Origin: an uncultured Clostridia bacterium
GTDB taxonomy: Bacteria; Bacillota; Clostridia; TANB77; CAG-508
Reading direction: 5' to 3'
NCBI GenBank assembly: GCA_947595555.1
Contig: CANQES010000073.1
Span: forward strand, 1-6,670
Length of the DNA stretch: 6,670 nucleotides
Below are positions 1 through 6,452 of the stretch, piece by piece (position 1 is the first letter of the stretch; the number at the start of each line of letters is the position of its first letter). The position numbers and the translations under genes are program-made. The notes under the pieces are model-generated. The model was not told where the DNA came from. It worked only from the letters and a program-made list of their open reading frames with translations, and did not search any database.

Positions 1-1053
1 GGTCTAGCTACACCACTTGCCATTGTTGTAAGTGAAGGACTGTGTGCTAATAATGGTATTTTAGTAAAGAAAAGTGACATATTAGAAAATGCACAAAAAA
101 TAAATACAATTGTATTTGACAAAACAGGGACTTTAACTTATGGAAAATTGAAAATTGCAGACATATTAAATTATAGCAATATGAAAGATGAAGAATTATT
201 GCAGTTAGTAGCTAGTTTAGAGAGTAAATCAACTCATCCAATAGGAAAAGCATTTATAGATTATGCTGAAGAGAAAAAAATACCAATGCTAGAAGTAGAA
301 CAATTTGAAAATATAGCAGGATATGGTATTGTTGGAAAAATAGGAAAAGAAGAGATTATAGCAGGAAATGCAAAAATACTGGAAAAATATCAAGTTACAA
401 ATTTGCATGTGGAAGATGAGAAAAAATTAGCTGAAAAAGGAAATAGTGTTATATATGTAGTTAAGGGAAAAGACATCATAGCTCTTATTGGAGTAAATGA
501 CATAGTAAGAGAAAATGTTAAGAAAATAATAGATATCTTGAATAAAAATAACATACAAACAATTATGCTTACAGGAGACAATGAAGCTACAGCAGAAAAA
601 ATTGCAAAAGAAATAGGCATTACAACTGTAATTTCTAATGTACTTCCAGCAGAAAAAGCAGATACAATAAAAAAACTAAAAGAAGAAAACAAATTTGTAA
701 TGATGTGTGGAGATGGCATTAATGATAGTCCAGCGCTTGCTAATAGCGACATCGGTGTCAGCGTAAATAGTGGAACAGATATAGCAATGGATTCATCAGA
801 TGTTATATTAATTAGAAATGATTTAAATAGTATAATAAAATTAATTAGTATTAGTAAAAAGACATTAAGAAATATCAAACAAAATTTATTTTGGGCATTT
901 TTCTATAACTGTTTAATGATACCAATTGCTATTGGGCTATTAAAACCTTTTGGAATATCAATAAATCCAATGATAGCAAGTATAGCAATGGTAATTAGTA
1001 GTATTACTGTTATACTAAATGCTTCAAGATTAAGAAAAATGACATTTGTGTAG
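1..1053 (+). CDS. copA: Cu+-exporting P1B-type ATPase, C-terminal part (5' truncated by window edge)
   Basis: The reading frame is open from base 1 and gives 350 residues, about half of a usual CopA. It pumps Cu+ (possibly Ag+) out of the cytoplasm at the cost of ATP. The fragment opens with GLATP, which in this family directly follows the CPC metal motif of the sixth helix. Visible motifs (fragment numbering): DKTGTLT with the phosphorylated Asp40, the His-Pro pair 79-80 and the GxG (107-109) and GN (122-123) ATP contacts of the N-domain, TGDN at 191-194, and GDGINDSP at 237-244. The last two helices carry Tyr302-Asn303 and Met330 with Ser333-Ser334, the YN and MxxSS copper ligands that separate Cu+ pumps from Zn/Cd pumps. 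N-terminal metal-binding domains, the A-domain and the true start lie outside the window. A TTG at 148 lies inside the P-domain region and is not a start. No terminator follows, so read-through into the hydrolase is possible. Confidence 0.9.
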   Translation, partial: GLATPLAIVVSEGLCANNGILVKKSDILENAQKINTIVFDKTGTLTYGKLKIADILNYSNMKDEELLQLVASLESKSTHPIGKAFIDYAEEKKIPMLEVEQFENIAGYGIVGKIGKEEIIAGNAKILEKYQVTNLHVEDEKKLAEKGNSVIYVVKGKDIIALIGVNDIVRENVKKIIDILNKNNIQTIMLTGDNEATAEKIAKEIGITTVISNVLPAEKADTIKKLKEENKFVMMCGDGINDSPALANSDIGVSVNSGTDIAMDSSDVILIRNDLNSIIKLISISKKTLRNIKQNLFWAFFYNCLMIPIAIGLLKPFGISINPMIASIAMVISSITVILNASRLRKMTFV

Positions 1054-1079
1054 TTAATATTTGAAAGAAGGTAATAAAT

Positions 1080-2054
1080 ATGTGTACAGCTATAACTTAT
1101 AATACTGATAATCATTACTTTGGTAGAAATTTAGATTTAGAGTATTCTTATAAAGAAACCGTTACAATAACACCAAGAAATTACGAATTTAAATTTAGAA
1201 AAGTAGGAGATATAAATAGGCATTACGCAATCATTGGTATGTCATATATATCAAATAATTATCCGCTTTATTATGATGCAATTAATGAAAAAGGGGTGGG
1301 AATGGCAGGATTAAATTTTCCTGGAAATGCCCATTATAATGACATAAAAGAAGATAAAAACAATATTGCACCTTTTGAATTTATACCATATGTTTTGTCA
1401 CAATGTTCAAATATTAAAGAAGTAAAAGAATTATTACAAAATGTAAATTTAGCATTAATTAATTTTAGTGATGAATTGCCAGTATCTCCATTACATTGGA
1501 TTATTGCAGATAAAGAATCTTCTATAACAGTTGAAAGCGTTGTAGATGGTCTAAAAATATATGATAATCCAGTAGGAGTACTTACTAATAATCCTACATT
1601 TGACATACAAATTTTTAATTTAAATAATTATATGAATTTATCAATAGAACAACCTATTAATAACTTTTCAAAAGAGTTAAATTTAAATACTTATAGTAGA
1701 GGAATGGGTGCTATTGGATTGCCGGGTGACTTATCATCTGCTTCAAGATTTGTAAAAGCAACATTTACAAAAATGAATTCATTATCAGGAACTTCAGAAT
1801 CAGAAAGTATTAGTCAATTTTTCCATATACTCGGTTCAGTATATCAGCAAAGAGGATGTGTACACATGGGAGAAGACAAATATGAAATAACTATTTATAG
1901 TTCTTGCTGTAATATGGATAAAGGAATATATTATTATACAACTTATGAAAATAGCCAAATTACAGGAGTGGATATGTATAAGGAAGATTTAGAAAGTAAA
2001 GAATTAATCAATTATGATTTAATAAAGGGACAGCATATATTAATGCAAAATTAA
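1080..2054 (+). CDS. bsh: Conjugated bile salt hydrolase (choloylglycine hydrolase)
   Basis: A complete 324-residue N-terminal-nucleophile (Ntn) hydrolase of the choloylglycine hydrolase family, the usual length. It cuts the amide bond of glycine- or taurine-conjugated bile salts, releasing free bile acid. It has no signal peptide, so it is cytoplasmic. The protein starts MCTAITYN; Met1 is removed to expose the nucleophile Cys2. The other conserved active-site residues align by position: Arg16 and Asp19 (FGRNLD), Asn79 (GLNF), Asn170 (VLTNN) and Arg223 (ASRF), with the GLPGDLSS block at 213-220. From memory it follows the Enterococcus faecalis/Lactobacillus enzymes over nearly its whole length, which favours bile salt hydrolase over penicillin V acylase. 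The selectivity loop reads Ser206-Arg207-Gly208, a type I recall being linked to glycine-conjugate preference; that is inference. The start is fixed by the GAAAGAAGG site (1063-1071), eight bases before ATG. It begins 26 bases after the copper ATPase and ends at a terminator. Confidence 0.93.
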   Translation: MCTAITYNTDNHYFGRNLDLEYSYKETVTITPRNYEFKFRKVGDINRHYAIIGMSYISNNYPLYYDAINEKGVGMAGLNFPGNAHYNDIKEDKNNIAPFEFIPYVLSQCSNIKEVKELLQNVNLALINFSDELPVSPLHWIIADKESSITVESVVDGLKIYDNPVGVLTNNPTFDIQIFNLNNYMNLSIEQPINNFSKELNLNTYSRGMGAIGLPGDLSSASRFVKATFTKMNSLSGTSESESISQFFHILGSVYQQRGCVHMGEDKYEITIYSSCCNMDKGIYYYTTYENSQITGVDMYKEDLESKELINYDLIKGQHILMQN

Positions 2055-2072
2055 TTGTAAAATTATAACTGT

Positions 2073-2106
2073 AAAACAAGAAATTATTTGAAAATTTCTT
2101 GTTTTT
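2073..2106 (+). terminator. Intrinsic terminator of the bile salt hydrolase unit
   Basis: A perfect 13-bp inverted repeat pairs AAAACAAGAAATT (2073-2085) with AATTTCTTGTTTT (2093-2105) around a 7-base loop (2086-2092), and the right arm ends in a run of five T. It begins 18 bases after the hydrolase stop. The stem is AT-rich (three G-C pairs) but long, which is normal for such a genome. A promoter -35 box lies in its loop and right-arm start. Confidence 0.8.
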
Positions 2107-2116
2107 AATATATAAT
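2088..2116 (+). promoter_or_regulatory. Sigma-A-type promoter for the ABC exporter genes
   Basis: TTGAAA (2088-2093) and a perfect TATAAT (2111-2116) are separated by 17 bases, the ideal spacing. Transcription would start near 2123, giving a leader of about 22 bases that holds little more than the AGGAGGG ribosome site. The -35 box is inside the terminator of the preceding gene. A weaker alternative uses TTGTTT (2099-2104) and CATAAT (2122-2127), also 17 bases apart. Confidence 0.65.
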
Positions 2117-2144
2117 AAGAACATAATTATTATAGGAGGGAGAC

Positions 2145-3872
2145 ATGATTAAAAAACTAGCAAAATGTATAAACGGATATAAAAAAGAAACTATATTAAC
2201 ACCAATATTTGTAGGCATTGAATGTGCATTTGATGTTATAATACCATTTTTAATGGCGTATTTAATAGATAATGGAATTAATAAAGGTGATAGTAAATCA
2301 ATTATATGGATAGGAATTTTGTTAATCATATGCTCATTTATAGCAATATATACAGGAGTAAAATCAGGAGACTATTCAGCAAAAGCAACAGCTGGATTTG
2401 CAAAAAATCTTAGAAAAAAGATTTATTATAATGTGCAAGACTTCTCATTTTCTAATATAGACAAATTTTCTACATCTAGCATTATCACAAGACATACAAC
2501 AGATATAAATAATGTTCAGATGTCTTTTCAAATGATAATAAGAATGGCTGTAAGAGCACCATTAATGATTATCTTTTCACTTATAATGACATTTGTAATA
2601 AACATGAAACTTGCTCTAATATTTCTACTTGCAGTTCCATTATTAGGATTTGGCTTATATTTCATAGCAGTAACAGCACATCCAATATTTGAACATGCGA
2701 TTTCAATATATGATAAACTTAATAATACTGTTCAAGAAAATGTAAGAGGCATTAGAGTCGTAAAATCTTTTGTAACTGAAGACAAAGAAATAGAAAAATT
2801 TAAAAAAACTTCTGAACTAATATATAAAGAGTTCTCGAGAGCTGAAAGAATAGTTGCACTAAATAGTCCATTAATGCAATTTACGGTAGCTACAATCATA
2901 GTATTAATTTCATGGTTTGGAGGAAAAGAAATTGCTACAAGCAATTTAACAACAGGAGAATTTACAAGTTTAATATCATATACTTTACAAATCTTAATGT
3001 CATTAATGATGCTTTCAATGGTACTTGTTACAATAATGATTTCAAGAGCGTCAGGAGAAAGAATAGTAGAACTTTTAGATGAAAAAAGTAATTTAACAAA
3101 CAAAGAAAATCCTATAAAAGAAGTAAAAGACGGGTCAATAATTTTCAAAGATGTTAATTTTAGTTATGTAGGCGATGAAAATAAATTATGCCTAAAAGAC
3201 ATAAATCTTAATATAAAATCAGGTGAAACTGTTGGAATAATTGGAGGCACAGGCTCATCAAAATCTACATTAGTTCAATTGATTCCAAGACTTTATGATG
3301 TAACAAGTGGACAAATAAAAATTGCAGGAATTGATGTTAGAGATTATGACATTAAATCTTTAAGAAATCAAGTTGCAATGGTATTGCAAAAAAATGAATT
3401 GTTTTCTGGAACAATAAAAGAAAACTTACGCTGGGGAAAAGAAGATGCAACTGATGAAGACATTAAAAATGCTTGCAAATTAGCACAAGCAGATGAATTT
3501 ATAAGAAGATTCCCAGACGGATATGATACATATATAGAACAAGGTGGAACAAATGTATCTGGTGGACAAAAACAGAGATTATGCATAGCAAGGGCTTTAT
3601 TAAAAAATCCTAAAATACTTATATTAGATGATTCCACAAGTGCAGTTGATACAAAAACAGATAAGTTAATAAGAAAAGCTTTTAAAGAAGATATCCCAAA
3701 TATAACTAAAATTATTATAGCACAAAGAATATCTTCAGTAGAAGATGCTGACAAGATAATTGTTTTAGATAATGGAATGATTAATGCAATAGGAACTCAC
3801 GAAGAATTAGTTAATTCATGTGATATTTATAAAGATGTATATTATTCACAAATGAAAGGAGGCACAGAATAA
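2145..3872 (+). CDS. ABC exporter half-transporter with degenerate ATP site (heterodimer subunit 1, TM287/BmrC-like)
   Basis: A 575-residue fusion of a six-helix membrane domain (about 1-310) and an ABC ATPase domain, the type I exporter layout. It is expected to pair with the next gene product in the plasma membrane to expel hydrophobic drugs or bile acids. Motifs: A-loop Tyr341, Walker A GGTGSSKS (367-374, Lys373), Q-loop Gln415, signature VSGGQ (471-475), Walker B Asp495. The catalytic Glu is replaced by Asp496 and the switch His by Gln527, and the last Gly of Walker A is Ser372. Asp/Gln is the known degenerate-site signature of TM287, BmrC and LmrC-type subunits. The intact VSGGQ is what the partner's active site needs. 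The start is set by a very strong AGGAGGG at 2134-2140. It has its own promoter, and its stop overlaps the start of the partner gene. The substrate cannot be read from sequence. Confidence 0.9.
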   Translation: MIKKLAKCINGYKKETILTPIFVGIECAFDVIIPFLMAYLIDNGINKGDSKSIIWIGILLIICSFIAIYTGVKSGDYSAKATAGFAKNLRKKIYYNVQDFSFSNIDKFSTSSIITRHTTDINNVQMSFQMIIRMAVRAPLMIIFSLIMTFVINMKLALIFLLAVPLLGFGLYFIAVTAHPIFEHAISIYDKLNNTVQENVRGIRVVKSFVTEDKEIEKFKKTSELIYKEFSRAERIVALNSPLMQFTVATIIVLISWFGGKEIATSNLTTGEFTSLISYTLQILMSLMMLSMVLVTIMISRASGERIVELLDEKSNLTNKENPIKEVKDGSIIFKDVNFSYVGDENKLCLKDINLNIKSGETVGIIGGTGSSKSTLVQLIPRLYDVTSGQIKIAGIDVRDYDIKSLRNQVAMVLQKNELFSGTIKENLRWGKEDATDEDIKNACKLAQADEFIRRFPDGYDTYIEQGGTNVSGGQKQRLCIARALLKNPKILILDDSTSAVDTKTDKLIRKAFKEDIPNITKIIIAQRISSVEDADKIIVLDNGMINAIGTHEELVNSCDIYKDVYYSQMKGGTE

Positions 3873-3874
3873 TG
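3855..3874 (+). promoter_or_regulatory. Ribosome site and stop/start overlap coupling the two ABC subunits
   Basis: AAAGGAGG (3855-3862) lies in the last codons of subunit 1, nine bases before the ATG at 3872. The stop of subunit 1 and this start share one base (TAATG). The arrangement suggests translational coupling and equal amounts of the two partners, as a heterodimer needs. Confidence 0.8.
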
Positions 3875-5722
3875 GATTTTAAAGTATTAAGACGAGTTAT
3901 AAAATATATTACAAAAAACTATAAACTAAGACTATTTTTTGTAATTATCTGTCTTTTGCTTAGTACAATATCATCAGTTGCAGCAAATCTATATTTACAA
4001 ACTTTAGTAGATGATTATATAATACCACTTGTAGGAGTAGAAAATCCAGTTTATACCTCACTTTTAAAAGCAATAGTAACAATGATTTTAATCTATGGAG
4101 TTGGAGTAATAGCAAGCTTTTTATCAAGTAGATTAATGGTAAAAGTATCTGAAGGAACATTAAAAGACATTCGTGATGAAATGTTTGTGAAGATGGAAAG
4201 ATTACCAATAAGGTATTTTGATACACATTCTCATGGAGATATAATGAGTCGATACACAAATGATACTGACACATTAAGTCAGATGATATCTCAAACTATA
4301 CCTGAAACGTTTTCAGTAATTACAACAATAGTCGTAATATTTATTGCAATGATAGTAACAAATATATATTTAACAATGGTTGTTTTGCTATTTTTAGGAA
4401 TTATATTAGCAATAACAAGATTTATGACATCAAGAAGTGGAAGATATTTTGTAAAACAACAAGAAGCTGTTGGTAACCTTAATGGATACATAGAAGAAAT
4501 GATAAATGGCCAAAAAGTAGTAAAAGTATTTTGCTACGAAGATAAAGCAAAGGAAAAATTTGATATTTTAAATGAAGAATTATCTAAAAACGTTTATAAT
4601 GCTAATAAATTTGTAAACTGCATTGGACCAGTAAATGGAAATTTAGGAAATACATTATATGCAGTCTTAGCAATAGTAGGAGGGTTACTAGCAGTTAAAG
4701 GTATTGGGAATGTAACAGTTGGATTAATAGTAGCGTTCTTACAATTAAGCAAAACTTTTATAAGACCAATAAATCAAGTCTCTCGTCAATTAAATTCAGT
4801 GGTTATGGCAGTTGCAGGGGCTAAAAGAATATTTGAATTTATGGATGAAGAACCAGAGAAAGATGAAGGAAAGGTAACATTAGTAAATGTAAAAGAAGAA
4901 AATGGAGAACTTGTAGAAGTTAATGAGAGAACGCAATTATGGGCATGGAAATATCCACATTCAGATGGAAGAATAGAATATATTAAATTAACTGGACATA
5001 TAGAATTCTACAATGTTGATTTTGCATATGAAGAAAATGACATAGTATTACATGATATTAGTCTATATGCAAAACCGGGTCAAAAAATTGCATTTGTTGG
5101 TGCAACAGGGGCAGGAAAAACAACAATTACAAATTTAATTAACCGCTTCTATGATATTGAAGATGGAAAAATTAAATATGATGGAATAAATATCAATAAA
5201 ATAAAAAAAGATGATTTAAGACTTTCACTTGGAATGGTGCTCCAAGATACAAATCTTTTTACAGGTACTATAAAAGAAAACATAAAGTATGGAAGAGAAG
5301 AGAGTACAGATGAAGAGGTAATTGAAGCAGCTAAACTGGCAAATGCACATAACTTTATAACCAGACTTCCAAATGGATATGATACAGAACTTTCGTCAGA
5401 TGGAGCAAGTTTATCTCAAGGACAAAGACAGCTGTTAGCTATAGCAAGATGCGCACTTTGCAATCCACCAGTAATGATTCTTGATGAAGCTACTTCAAGT
5501 ATAGATACAAGAACAGAAAAGATAGTGCAAGATGGTATGGACAAATTAATGGAAGGAAGGACTGTATTTGTTATAGCTCATAGGCTTTCAACAGTTAGAA
5601 ATTCGAAAGCAATTATAGTTTTAGATCATGGCAGAATAATAGAAAGAGGAAGTCATGAGGATTTGATTGCTAAAAGAGGACATTATTATAAATTATATAC
5701 TGGTGCATTTGAATTAGAATAA
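3872..5722 (+). CDS. ABC exporter half-transporter with catalytic ATP site (heterodimer subunit 2, TM288/BmrD-like)
   Basis: A 616-residue type I exporter half: a six-helix membrane domain (about 1-320), a long linker, then an ABC ATPase domain. Motifs: A-loop Tyr386, canonical Walker A GATGAGKT (410-417, Lys416), Q-loop Gln458, Walker B Asp538 with the catalytic Glu539, D-loop Asp545 and switch His570, so this subunit supplies the working hydrolysis residues. Its signature is LSQGQ (514-518) rather than LSGGQ, the same change known in TM288, which faces the degenerate site of the partner. Together the two proteins form one active and one inactive ATP site. Between the domains, residues 335-374 form an insertion with a WAWKYPHSDG patch that TM288 lacks; I recall similar segments in clostridial homologues. 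No hairpin terminator follows the stop, so the next small gene may be partly co-transcribed. Confidence 0.9.
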   Translation: MDFKVLRRVIKYITKNYKLRLFFVIICLLLSTISSVAANLYLQTLVDDYIIPLVGVENPVYTSLLKAIVTMILIYGVGVIASFLSSRLMVKVSEGTLKDIRDEMFVKMERLPIRYFDTHSHGDIMSRYTNDTDTLSQMISQTIPETFSVITTIVVIFIAMIVTNIYLTMVVLLFLGIILAITRFMTSRSGRYFVKQQEAVGNLNGYIEEMINGQKVVKVFCYEDKAKEKFDILNEELSKNVYNANKFVNCIGPVNGNLGNTLYAVLAIVGGLLAVKGIGNVTVGLIVAFLQLSKTFIRPINQVSRQLNSVVMAVAGAKRIFEFMDEEPEKDEGKVTLVNVKEENGELVEVNERTQLWAWKYPHSDGRIEYIKLTGHIEFYNVDFAYEENDIVLHDISLYAKPGQKIAFVGATGAGKTTITNLINRFYDIEDGKIKYDGININKIKKDDLRLSLGMVLQDTNLFTGTIKENIKYGREESTDEEVIEAAKLANAHNFITRLPNGYDTELSSDGASLSQGQRQLLAIARCALCNPPVMILDEATSSIDTRTEKIVQDGMDKLMEGRTVFVIAHRLSTVRNSKAIIVLDHGRIIERGSHEDLIAKRGHYYKLYTGAFELE

Positions 5723-5755
5723 AAATGGATGAACTGAATTTAATGTTGATATATT

Positions 5756-5764
5756 TGATATAAT
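5756..5764 (+). promoter_or_regulatory. Possible extended -10 promoter before the small membrane protein gene
   Basis: TGATATAAT fits the extended -10 pattern TGnTATAAT exactly. No good -35 box is seen at 17-18 bases upstream, as extended -10 promoters allow. The predicted start near 5771 would leave only about 16 bases of leader, beginning right at the ribosome site AGAAGGAG, so this call is tentative. Confidence 0.35.
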
Positions 5765-5786
5765 TGAAATAGAAGGAGTAATAATA

Positions 5787-6272
5787 ATGTTTGGATTTAT
5801 ACTTTTATATCTATTAGCATTCATTATATTTATGATATATGTAGGACCATTTATTTTGGTTTTATCAAGTATAATATTTGTAATAACTAGCAAGTCAATA
5901 GATAAATTTTCTAAGATTATAATAGTTATAATTATTTTGCTCACTACTTTTTTATTATTTATAACAACGATAAAATTTAATTATAAACCAAGCGAATATT
6001 ATTCTAAGATGAAACAAGTAAACGATAGCAAAAGTATTATAGGTTTGACAAAAGAAGAAGTTGAAAATAAATTAGGAGAGCCAGGTAGTATAAAAAAATC
6101 AGAAAATATCTATTTATATAATGCAGGAACTTTAATGAAAGAAGTTTTATTTGTAAATCATTATGACTTATGGGCAAAATTGCATTATTATGCTTTATTT
6201 GTTTATTTTGATGAAAATGACATAGTAGTATCTACTAGTCTTAAAGAATCCTTAGAATTTTATGTACCATAA
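5787..6272 (+). CDS. Small membrane protein with BamE/SmpA-like C-terminal domain, function unknown
   Basis: A 161-residue protein I do not recognise as a named family. Two hydrophobic helices (about 5-34 and 43-64) are joined by a short lysine-containing loop, SKSIDKFSK. By the positive-inside rule this places the loop in the cytoplasm and the C-terminal domain outside. Residues 84-150 read IIGLTKEEV, then LGEP (96-99), a tyrosine-rich strand (IYLYN, 108-112) and a final FVYFDENDIVV strand (138-148). That order, a Gly-x-Thr helix followed by LGxP and a closing FD-x-N strand, is the pattern of BamE/SmpA/OmlA-like small domains, which in Gram-positives occur on surface or lipoproteins. No lipobox Cys is present. 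The start is supported by AGAAGGAG (5771-5778), eight bases before ATG. It follows the ABC pair by 64 bases, so a role linked to the exporter is possible but unproven. Confidence 0.75.
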   Translation: MFGFILLYLLAFIIFMIYVGPFILVLSSIIFVITSKSIDKFSKIIIVIIILLTTFLLFITTIKFNYKPSEYYSKMKQVNDSKSIIGLTKEEVENKLGEPGSIKKSENIYLYNAGTLMKEVLFVNHYDLWAKLHYYALFVYFDENDIVVSTSLKESLEFYVP

Positions 6273-6452
6273 TAAAATATAAAAACGATAGATAATATAA
6301 GAAGAATATTATCAAGTTTCTTCACTTGGTTAGAAACAGAGGATTATATAACAAAAAGTCCTATTAAAAAGCGGTGAATCCAGCCATAAATTGGAATTTG
6401 AAAAAGCGGTGTTTCCAGCCATTAAATTGGAACTTAAAAGAGAGGGTTGAGT
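6273..6452 (+). promoter_or_regulatory. Structured intergenic region and candidate leader of the deaminase gene
   Basis: This 180-base gap contains no ATG-initiated gene. It shows a chain of short inverted repeats: GATAATAT/ATATTATC (6291-6298 with 6306-6313), GTTTCT/AGAAAC (6316-6321 with 6332-6337) or, exclusively, CAAGT/ACTTG (6313-6317 with 6324-6328), then AGGATT/AGTCCT (6340-6345 with 6357-6362, one G-U), followed by the tandem repeat. A weak promoter, TTGGTT (6326-6331) and TATAAC (6347-6352) at 15 bases, would start an RNA near 6359 carrying both repeat units. None of the hairpins is followed by a T-run, so I see no convincing terminator. It matches no riboswitch class I know. In so AT-rich a sequence some of the pairings may be chance. 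Confidence 0.35.
6366..6436 (+). repeat. Two-copy imperfect tandem repeat (35/36 bases)
   Basis: Unit A (6366-6400) and unit B (6401-6436) share the opening AAAAAGCGGTG, then TCCAGCCAT, then AAATTGGAA. They differ at AA versus TT (6377-6378 and 6412-6413), by one extra T in unit B (6423) and at the last few bases. Each unit can fold a small hairpin, TCCA/TGGA in A (6379-6382 with 6392-6395) and TTCCA/TGGAA in B (6413-6417 with 6428-6432), with a similar loop starting GCCAT. The repeat ends shortly before the deaminase ribosome site. Confidence 0.85.

Noticed and set aside
390..878. A 162-codon open frame on the - strand
   Set aside because: It lies wholly antisense to the ATPase motifs (TGDN, GDGINDSP), its protein is low-complexity Ile/Ser/Phe typical of the antisense of an AT-rich gene, and no ribosome site precedes it. 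The other - strand frames are rejected for the same reason.
1008..1016. Extended -10 promoter (TGTTATACT) for bsh inside the ATPase 3' end
   Set aside because: No -35 box at a usable distance, and such a nine-base match is easily found by chance in AT-rich coding sequence; mentioned only as an alternative.
148..1053. A separate 301-residue gene starting at TTG 148
   Set aside because: The frame is open to base 1 and the upstream codons encode GLATP and the DKTGTLT phosphorylation motif, so 148 is an internal Leu codon of a larger P-type ATPase.
5723..5786. A terminator after the second ABC gene
   Set aside because: No inverted repeat followed by a T-run is present in the 64-base gap.
6291..6362. 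A purine riboswitch before the guanine-deaminase-like gene
   Set aside because: The expected three-way junction bases and paired loop sequences are not present; the hairpins found follow one another in series rather than around a junction.
6371..6395. Resemblance of GCGGTGAATC to part of the tetrahydrofolate (folT) riboswitch
   Set aside because: Only this ten-base piece matches; the flanking stems and the second half of the conserved core are missing, and the same piece is altered in the second repeat unit.
6366..6436. A CRISPR array
   Set aside because: The units are directly abutting with no spacers, only two copies exist, and no cas gene is in the window.
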